DNA from: an uncultured Faecalibacterium sp. | GTDB taxonomy: Bacteria > Bacillota > Clostridia > Oscillospirales > Ruminococcaceae | Length of the DNA: 17,264 nt | Reading direction: 5' to 3' | NCBI GenBank assembly: GCA_934526125.1 | Contig: CAKSZU010000042.1 | Coordinates: forward strand, 1 to 17,264 | In this document: positions 6,231 to 11,570 of the stretch, piece by piece | Layout of the letters: each line of letters opens with the position of its first letter | Numbering within the stretch: position 1 is the first letter of the stretch | Made by a program: the position numbers and the translations under genes | Notes under the pieces: model-generated | The model's database searches: none | Told to the model about the DNA's origin: nothing | What the model saw: the letters and a program-made list of their open reading frames with translations, nothing else

Positions 6231-7751
6231 ATGAAACTCAACCCCAAACAGCTGGCGGTCAGCGCGGCCCTTCTGGGCCTGCTGGCCAGCGCCGCGGCCC
6301 TGCCGGCCTCGGCGGCCGGCGTCAACCTTACCCCGGCGGCCTTCACGCTGCCCAAGCTGAGCTTCCCGTGGAGCAGCGTCACCACCGAGAGCATCGACCC
6401 CGGTGACTACGACGCCGCCCCCACGGTGGGCACAGCGCAGCAGCTGTCGCCCGTGACGACGCCGGAGAACGCCGCCTCGAAAAACGGCCTGACCTATGTC
6501 TCCGATAACCCCAACGTGGTGTCGGTGGATTCGGACGGCGTGGCCCAGGCGGTGGGCCTCGGCACGGCCAACATCACCGCTACCTGCGGCGGCGTCAGCT
6601 GCACCTATACCATCACCACCCAGCCGGACGCCAGCATGATCGCCACCGAGATGGACATCACGCTGGCCGCCAGCACCATCGCCGTGGGCGATACCACCAG
6701 CATCTCGCTGGCGGTGCTGCCCAGTACGGCGGCCAGCTACCTCAGCGTCAGCCTGTCCACCTCGGACCCGGCTGTGGCCACCGTCAACAACTTCGGCAAG
6801 GTGACCGGCGTCGGCCCCGGCAAGGCTGCCATCACCGCCACCAGTGACAACGGCATCACCTGCTCGGCCACCGTGACGGTCGTGGACCCCAACGCGGCCA
6901 GCAGCTCCGAGACCGCCGAGCCCACCCAGTCGCTCTCCCTGAACACCAACTATGTGGTGCTCAAACCCGGCGCATCCAAGACAGTCACCGGCAAGGTGTC
7001 GCCCTCCTCGGCCAGTCAGAAGCTGACCTTCACCAGCCAGAACAAGAATGTGGCCACCGTCAGCAGCTCCGGCGTCATCACCGGCGTTGCTACGGGTGCC
7101 ACCTCGGTGATCGTGTCCAACGGCACCATCTCCTCCTCGGTGACGGTCATCGTCAACCGCACCGCCACCCTGACGGGCGACGGCAGCGGCACGGGTGGGG
7201 ACGGCACCGGCGAGACCGTGACCCCCGGGGCCGTGGCGGCGCAGATCGAGAACGCAGCCGGGGAGGAAGTCTCCCTGCCCCAGAACGAGGTGCCCACCAT
7301 CACCTCCGAGATCCTGAACACCCTGCGCAAGACCGGCCGCAGCCTGATCGTGCTGGGTGAGAACTACACCCTGCGCATCGACGGCAGTGAGATCCGCAGC
7401 ACCCAGGGCGAGTTCAGCACTCAGCTGACCTTTACCCCCGACGAGTACGGCCTGACCTTCCGTCTGGGCGATGACAGCCCCCTGCCCTGCGGGGTGGAGA
7501 TCACCCTGACCGGCGACAATGCCGCTTACAGCCGCCTGTACCTGAAGAACAAGGCCAACGAGAAGTGGCAGTTCCTCAACAGCTACAAGGACGGCGTCAT
7601 CACCGCCGACACCGCGGGCAGCTACCTGCTGACCAACCAGAATCTGCGCTTCACCAACATCAACTGGACCTTCTTCATCGCCGCAGGCGGCCTGACCGTG
7701 GTCTGCCTGATCGCCTATATCGCCGTGAAGAAGCGGTACTGGTTCTGGTAA
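6231..7751 (+). CDS. Big_2 (bacterial Ig-like) repeat surface protein with C-terminal membrane anchor
   Basis: A 506-residue exported protein. A signal peptide covers about 1-29 (MKLNPKQLAVSAALLGLLAS, then ALPASAAG). Three Big_2-type repeats follow at about 60-130, 140-222 and 232-308, each with the hallmark SxNPxVVSVDSDGVAQAVGLG or TSDPAVATVNNFGKVTGVGPG pattern. A Gly/Thr/Asp-rich linker (about 310-332) leads to an unrecognised domain of about 140 residues. A single transmembrane helix (about 481-499) ends in KKRYWFW. There is no LPXTG motif, so it is held by the helix with the Ig-like domains outside. A strong AGGAGG lies 9 bases before the ATG, 36 bases after the HlyD gene. The position suggests a surface component of the same secretion system, or a host- or cell-wall-binding protein. 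It is rich in GC-ending codons, unlike mam. Confidence 0.88.
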   Translation: MKLNPKQLAVSAALLGLLASAAALPASAAGVNLTPAAFTLPKLSFPWSSVTTESIDPGDYDAAPTVGTAQQLSPVTTPENAASKNGLTYVSDNPNVVSVDSDGVAQAVGLGTANITATCGGVSCTYTITTQPDASMIATEMDITLAASTIAVGDTTSISLAVLPSTAASYLSVSLSTSDPAVATVNNFGKVTGVGPGKAAITATSDNGITCSATVTVVDPNAASSSETAEPTQSLSLNTNYVVLKPGASKTVTGKVSPSSASQKLTFTSQNKNVATVSSSGVITGVATGATSVIVSNGTISSSVTVIVNRTATLTGDGSGTGGDGTGETVTPGAVAAQIENAAGEEVSLPQNEVPTITSEILNTLRKTGRSLIVLGENYTLRIDGSEIRSTQGEFSTQLTFTPDEYGLTFRLGDDSPLPCGVEITLTGDNAAYSRLYLKNKANEKWQFLNSYKDGVITADTAGSYLLTNQNLRFTNINWTFFIAAGGLTVVCLIAYIAVKKRYWFW

Positions 7752-7793
7752 GCGGACCCTTTCATACACATTGAACCTGAGATGAGATAAAGA

Positions 7794-7823
7794 AACGCCC
7801 CCGCTCGGCTGAGCGGGGGCGTT
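7794..7823. terminator. Bidirectional terminator between the Big_2 gene and the MATE gene
   Basis: AACGCCCCCGCTC (7794-7806) pairs perfectly with GAGCGGGGGCGTT (7811-7823) around GGCT. The minus-strand side continues TTTCTTTATC, a fair T tract for the MATE gene. The plus-strand side continues CTGCGGTTT, a weaker one. It serves two convergent transcripts. Confidence 0.85.
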
Positions 7824-7830
7824 CTGCGGT

Positions 7831-9171
7831 TTACGGGTTACTTTGCGCACACTGCGCGGGGCAGTAGACGCCGTAGGCAATGGCGGCGGAGAGGACTTCG
7901 GTGATCCAGAAGGCGTGCCAGACGCCGGTGGGGCCCATCCGGCCGCAGAGCAGCCAGGCGATGGGCATGATGAAGATCACATAGCGGCACAGGGAGATGA
8001 CCAGCGAGGACATCCCCTTGCCCAGACCCTCCAGCGCACCGGAAGAGGTGGTGGACACCGCCGACACGATGAAGCCGAGGCAGATGATCCGCAGGGCTGT
8101 GCGGCCGATGGCGATGGTCTCGGGGTTGGAGGTGAACAGGCTCATCAGCGGGCCGGAGACCGTCAGGCAGAGCAGAGTGCCGATGGCCATGATCCCGGCG
8201 CTGAGGCCCAGGGTCAGGTTGTACAGCTTGGCGACCCGGTCATGCTCCTTGGCACCATAGTTGTAGCCCACCAGCGGACGCATCCCCTGCACGATGCCGT
8301 TGGCCGGCAGGTAGAGGAAGGTCTGCAGCTTATAGTAGATGCCCAGCACCGTGACATAGCTCTGGGAGAAGGCCGCCAGCAGGCTGTTCAGGAAGGTGAC
8401 CAGCAGGCTGGGCAGGGCCAGATTGAGGATGGCCGGAATGCCGATGGCGTAGAGCTTGCCGTCCAGTGCGGCATCGGGCCGCAGCTGCCGGAACGAGAGC
8501 CGGACGGGAAGCTCGGTGGTGCAGTAGACATACAGGTAGAAGCAGAGGGTCACGGCCTGTCCGATGCCGGTGGCCAGAGCCGCACCGGCGATGCCGAGGG
8601 CGGGCACCGGGCCCAGACCGAAGATCAGGATGGGGTCCAGCACGATGTTGGAGGCACAGCCCGCCACCAGCGCGACCATGGAGACGTTCATCCGGCCCAC
8701 GGCCTGGAAGATCTTTTCAAAGGCGAGGTCGGCCATGTTGACCAGCGTGAACAGGAACACGATGGTGGAGTAGGTGACGCCCATGGACACCAGAGTGCTG
8801 TCGTCGGTGAAGCGGGCCAGGAAGCCGGGCATGATGGCCGGGCAGAGGATCATGGCCAGCACACCGTGCAGCAGGGAGAAGGCCATGCCGTGGGTGGCGG
8901 AGCGGTTGGCCTGCTCGCGGTCGCCGGCACCCAGGTAAAGGGCGATCTGGACGTTGATGCCCACGCCGAAGCCGATGGCCACCGCGTTGACGAAGTTCTG
9001 GATGGGGTACACCAGCGAAAGCGCCGTCATGGCCTGCTCGCTGATCCGGGCGACGAATAAACTGTCCACGATATTATACAGCGAGTTGACCAGCATCGAG
9101 ATGACGTTGGGCAGCGCCATGGACAGCAGCAGCGGGAACACCGGCCGCGTTTTCATAAAAGTATCGTTCAT
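7831..9171 (-). CDS. MATE family multidrug/cation efflux protein
   Basis: A 446-residue integral membrane transporter with about 12 helices. MATE proteins export drugs or other organic cations using a Na+ or H+ gradient. Typical features are the N-terminal PVFPLLLSMALPNVISMLV helix, the SLYNIVDSLFVARIS segment, and the second-half FLYLPANGIVQGMRPLVGYN motif. The start at 9171 (MNDTFMKTR) is chosen because AAAGGA sits 7 bases upstream. A longer in-frame extension to 9369 would run back over the leader hairpin and the promoter and is rejected. It is divergent from the phosphodiesterase gene, has its own promoter and a terminator-containing leader, and converges on the Big_2 gene. The substrate cannot be read from sequence. 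Confidence 0.92.
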   Translation of the reverse strand: MNDTFMKTRPVFPLLLSMALPNVISMLVNSLYNIVDSLFVARISEQAMTALSLVYPIQNFVNAVAIGFGVGINVQIALYLGAGDREQANRSATHGMAFSLLHGVLAMILCPAIMPGFLARFTDDSTLVSMGVTYSTIVFLFTLVNMADLAFEKIFQAVGRMNVSMVALVAGCASNIVLDPILIFGLGPVPALGIAGAALATGIGQAVTLCFYLYVYCTTELPVRLSFRQLRPDAALDGKLYAIGIPAILNLALPSLLVTFLNSLLAAFSQSYVTVLGIYYKLQTFLYLPANGIVQGMRPLVGYNYGAKEHDRVAKLYNLTLGLSAGIMAIGTLLCLTVSGPLMSLFTSNPETIAIGRTALRIICLGFIVSAVSTTSSGALEGLGKGMSSLVISLCRYVIFIMPIAWLLCGRMGPTGVWHAFWITEVLSAAIAYGVYCPAQCAQSNP

Positions 9172-9240
9172 TTTCGGGTCCTTTCTGAGAGATCGTTCAT
9201 CAAAGAAACGGCCCGCCGGGCGGCAATGCCGCATGGGCGC

Positions 9241-9324
9241 AAAAACGCCACACAACGGCGGCTTTCGGCGAACCATTGTGTGGCGAAAAATAGCTCTGAA
9301 ACGGATACTGTAAAAATCCACACG
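9241..9324 (-). promoter_or_regulatory. Terminator/antiterminator-like leader of the MATE gene
   Basis: On the minus strand the leader contains CGCCACACAA (9285-9276) pairing perfectly with TTGTGTGGCG (9255-9246), followed at once by TTTTT (9245-9241): an intrinsic terminator 70 bases ahead of the start codon. Upstream in the same leader CGTGTGG (plus-strand 9318-9324) can pair with the CCACAC of the terminator's first arm, giving a competing antiterminator fold. I recognise no known riboswitch class. This suggests expression controlled by premature termination. Confidence 0.6.
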
Positions 9325-9340
9325 ATATTTTAGGACCTTT

Positions 9341-9369
9341 AGAATAGCACAGGAACGTGGGTTTGTCAA
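9341..9369 (-). promoter_or_regulatory. Promoter of the MATE gene
   Basis: Read on the minus strand: TTGACA (plus 9364-9369), 17 bases, TATTCT (plus 9341-9346). The start point near 9334 gives a leader of about 160 bases. The -35 box is a perfect consensus. It is back to back with the promoter at 9416-9444. Confidence 0.82.
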
Positions 9370-9415
9370 CAGATATCGGCATAAAAGTATGACTTTTCAG
9401 AACGTGTCTCACAGC

Positions 9416-9444
9416 TTGACAGAACCTGCCGGAAACCCTACAAT
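9416..9444 (+). promoter_or_regulatory. Promoter of the yfcE-like gene
   Basis: TTGACA (9416-9421), 17 bases, TACAAT (9439-9444). It lies 34 bases before the start codon, giving a short leader of about 27 bases with AAAGGAG at 9463-9469. Confidence 0.85.
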
Positions 9445-9477
9445 AGAAACAGAGAACAATGCAAAGGAGAGCCTGCC

Positions 9478-10026
9478 ATGAAATGGATGATCGCTTCCGA
9501 CCTGCACGGGTCGGCCTGCTACTGCCGCCGGATGCTGGAAGCACTGGACCGGGAGGGGGCCGACCGGCTGCTGCTGCTGGGTGACCTGCTCTACCACGGC
9601 CCCCGCAACGATCTGCCCCGGGAGTACGCCCCCAAAGAGGTCATCGCCCTGCTGAACGGGATGGAGCGCAAGCCCTTCTGCGTCCGGGGCAACTGCGACG
9701 CCGAGGTGGACCAGATGGTGCTGGAGTTCCCGGTGCTGGCGGATTATGCGCTTCTGCCCACGGAACAGCGGCTCATCTATGCGACCCACGGGCATATTTA
9801 TAATGTGAAAAACCTGCCCCCGCTGGCACCGGGGGATGTGCTGCTCCACGGCCACACCCATGTGCCCGCCTGGCAGGCGTTCGGGCAGGGGAACCTCTAC
9901 CTGAACCCGGGGTCCCTGAGCATCCCCAAGGAGAACAGCCCCCACAGCTACATGATGCTGGAAAACGGCACCCTGCGCTGGAAGGAGTTGGAGACCGGAG
10001 AGATCTATCATACGCTGGATCTGTGA
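9478..10026 (+). CDS. yfcE: YfcE-family metallophosphoesterase
   Basis: A 182-residue cytoplasmic calcineurin-like phosphodiesterase; family members hydrolyse phosphodiester model substrates with two divalent metals, and the natural substrate is unsettled. All metal ligands expected of the fold are visible: Asp8 and His10 in SDLHG, Asp36 in LGDLLYHGPRN, Asn72 in RGNCD, His104 in THGH, and His126/His128 in HGHTH. The C-terminal NPGSLSIPKENSPHSYMML segment is the typical YfcE ending, and the length matches the E. coli protein. The start has AAAGGAG 8 bases upstream. It stands alone after a consensus promoter; the next gene begins 253 bases later with its own leader. Confidence 0.93.
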   Translation: MKWMIASDLHGSACYCRRMLEALDREGADRLLLLGDLLYHGPRNDLPREYAPKEVIALLNGMERKPFCVRGNCDAEVDQMVLEFPVLADYALLPTEQRLIYATHGHIYNVKNLPPLAPGDVLLHGHTHVPAWQAFGQGNLYLNPGSLSIPKENSPHSYMMLENGTLRWKELETGEIYHTLDL

Positions 10027-10072
10027 GAAACGATCCGGGCCGGAAAGCGCACGGGGTGAGCCCCGCGCAGAC

Positions 10073-10101
10073 TTGCAGTTTTCCCACCTGTGTGGTATGA
10101 T
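10073..10101 (+). promoter_or_regulatory. Probable promoter of the HMA-domain gene leader
   Basis: TTGCAG (10073-10078), 17 bases, TATGAT (10096-10101). The start near 10108 gives a leader of about 170 bases that contains a terminator-like hairpin and a palindrome (listed separately). Confidence 0.6.
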
Positions 10102-10122
10102 AAAGCCGAAACAGAAGGGCGA

Positions 10123-10166
10123 GGCTCTGCTCCGGATACCGGGGCGGGGCAGGAGCCGTTTTGTTT
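10123..10166 (+). terminator. Terminator-like hairpin inside the HMA-gene leader (also possible yfcE terminator)
   Basis: GGCTCTGC (10123-10130) pairs with GCA-G-GAGCC (10149-10157; one bulged G), with further C-G pairs toward the loop, followed by GTTTTGTTT (10158-10166). It lies downstream of the promoter at 10073-10101, so it would either end yfcE read-through or attenuate transcription into the HMA gene. Which of the two cannot be decided from sequence. Confidence 0.55.
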
Positions 10167-10175
10167 CCGTGAAAA

Positions 10176-10191
10176 GTTAGAGAAAGCTAAC
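10176..10191 (+). promoter_or_regulatory. Palindrome GTTAG-N6-CTAAC, possible metal-regulator operator
   Basis: GTTAG (10176-10180) and CTAAC (10187-10191) form a perfect inverted repeat around AGAAAG. The half sites resemble those of DtxR/IdeR-type metal-dependent repressors (TTAG...CTAA). It lies 90 bases before a metal-binding-domain gene. It could also just be a small RNA hairpin. Confidence 0.35.
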
Positions 10192-10279
10192 AAAATGACG
10201 AAAACAGCGGGCCTGGATTGTGCAGTCTGCCGGAAACGGCCCGGCGGGGTTTTCGCAGAACCAGACGGAGGGAAAAACG

Positions 10280-10537
10280 ATGGTCGAAACGATCCTGAAA
10301 GTGAATGGTATGATGTGCGGCATGTGTGAGAGCCATATCAACGATGTGGTGCGCAAGAATGCCGCCGTGAATAAGGTCACCTCCTCGCATACGAAGGGCG
10401 AGACGGTGATCCTTTCGGAGGAGCCGGTGGATGTGGAGAAGCTCAAGGCAGCCATTGCCGAGACCGGCTATACCGTGACGGGAGCCGAGAGCAAGCCCTA
10501 TGAGAAGAAGGGCTTTTTCTCGTTCTTCAAAAAGTAA
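10280..10537 (+). CDS. Heavy-metal-associated (HMA) domain protein
   Basis: An 85-residue protein with one HMA (CopZ-like) domain. The metal-binding motif is GMMCGMCESH with Cys13 and Cys16, followed by the family pattern of a helix (ESHINDVVRKN), a strand with VNKVTSSHTKGETVIL, and a C-terminal AAIAETGYTV. Such domains bind soft metals, commonly Cu(I), and pass them to partners; the metal here is not certain. After residue 72 it ends in a basic, Phe-rich tail (EKKGFFSFFKK) that is not part of the fold and might touch the membrane. The ATG at 10280 is supported by GGAGGG 7 bases upstream; an in-frame upstream start at 10220 has no such site. No P-type ATPase is next to it. The following reductase-like gene begins 51 bases later and is probably co-transcribed. 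Confidence 0.9.
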   Translation: MVETILKVNGMMCGMCESHINDVVRKNAAVNKVTSSHTKGETVILSEEPVDVEKLKAAIAETGYTVTGAESKPYEKKGFFSFFKK

Positions 10538-10588
10538 CGGCCTGTCCACTCCGGCTGGGCCGAAACAGGATAACTGGAGGTGCCTTGT

Positions 10589-11527
10589 ATGAGAATCTTG
10601 GTGTACGGTGCAGGAGTGCAGGGCTGCGAGCTGGCCCACAGACTTTTGCAGAACCAGAAAAACGTGGTCACCCTGCTGGCCCGGGGTGAGTGGAAGGAGC
10701 GGATCGACCAGAAAGGTCTGGTCATTCGCCACTGGGCACAGCTCCGGACGACGGTGGACCGGGTGAAAACAACGGATCATCTGGACCCGGAGGATCTGTA
10801 TGACCTGATCTTTGTGACGGTGCAGGCCAGCCAGCTGCCGGAGATCCTGCCCATCCTCAAGGCGAACCAGAGTTCGTATCTTGTCTTTGTGGGGAACAAC
10901 CCCCATGCGCAGGAGGTGCTGCAGGCCATGCAGCGCCCGGCGGACAAGATCGCCTTCGGGTTCCAGAACAGTGCCGGCCGCCGGGAGGCCGACCGGGTGG
11001 TCAGCATCCACATGGGCGTTGGGATGACCGTCGGCGGGGCAACGACACCGCTGTCCGGTGCCTTCCGGCTGCGGCTGCAGTCCGCCTTTACCGGGGTGAA
11101 ATACAAGCTGACCTACTACGACGACATGGACGAGTGGCTCAAGTGCCACATCGCCTTCATCCTGCCGGTGGTCTATGCCTGCTATGCCGTAGACGGTGAA
11201 CTGCCCCGTACCACGGTGGAACAGCGCAAGGCTATTGTGGATGCCGCCTGGGAATGCTGCGAGATGCTCAAGGCGGCCGGAGTCCCGGTGAACGACGCCG
11301 AGAACACGGACTATTACCGGGAGGGCACCAAAAAGCGGAAGAAGATGGACCGGATGGTCTACTGGATGGCCCAGACGCCCATCGGCCGCCTTTGTGCTTC
11401 GGATCATGCTATGCGCGCCGTGGGCGAGATGCAGTATCTGGACGAAGCCTTTGCGGCGATCCGTTCCACCACCCAGACCCCCATGACGGCCTGGGATGAA
11501 CTGCGGAAAGCGATGCCGAAACGTTAA
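10589..11527 (+). CDS. Ketopantoate reductase (ApbA/PanE)-family oxidoreductase, probably not a true PanE
   Basis: A 312-residue protein with an N-terminal Rossmann fold starting MRILVYGAGVQG (GxGxxG at 7-12) and the family's C-terminal helical domain. PanE reduces 2-dehydropantoate with NADPH in the CoA pathway. The catalytic-lysine position appears kept (Lys185 in DEWLKCHIAFILP). The asparagine that normally follows four residues later (KxxxN, as in E. coli Lys176/Asn180) is Ala189, and the region is HIAFILP instead of the NxxINPxTA type, so substrate specificity is doubtful. The ATG at 10589 has GGAGG 8 bases before it; the GTG at 10580 overlaps that site. It follows the HMA gene and ends inside the terminator at 11526-11570. 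Confidence 0.82.
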   Translation: MRILVYGAGVQGCELAHRLLQNQKNVVTLLARGEWKERIDQKGLVIRHWAQLRTTVDRVKTTDHLDPEDLYDLIFVTVQASQLPEILPILKANQSSYLVFVGNNPHAQEVLQAMQRPADKIAFGFQNSAGRREADRVVSIHMGVGMTVGGATTPLSGAFRLRLQSAFTGVKYKLTYYDDMDEWLKCHIAFILPVVYACYAVDGELPRTTVEQRKAIVDAAWECCEMLKAAGVPVNDAENTDYYREGTKKRKKMDRMVYWMAQTPIGRLCASDHAMRAVGEMQYLDEAFAAIRSTTQTPMTAWDELRKAMPKR

Positions 11528-11570
11528 ACAGAAAAGCTGCTGCACGATCCGTGCAGCAGCTTTTCTGTTT
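11526..11570. terminator. Bidirectional terminator containing both convergent stop codons
   Basis: A perfect 21 bp stem, 11526-11546 paired with 11550-11570 around a 3-base loop ATC. Key parts are AAACAGAAAAGC on the left and GCTTTTCTGTTT on the right. The plus-strand stop TAA (11525-11527) overlaps its left edge, and the minus-strand stop (TTA, 11569-11571) overlaps its right edge. Confidence 0.92.

Noticed and set aside
5172..7880. Very long minus-strand open frame opposite the HlyD and Big_2 genes
   Set aside because: It is antisense to two clear genes, rich in Gly/His/Val from GC-biased codon shadows, and has no recognisable domain.
9172..9369. N-terminal extension of the MATE protein
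   Set aside because: It would cover the leader terminator and the promoter; the ATG at 9171 has a proper ribosome binding site and begins like other MATE proteins.
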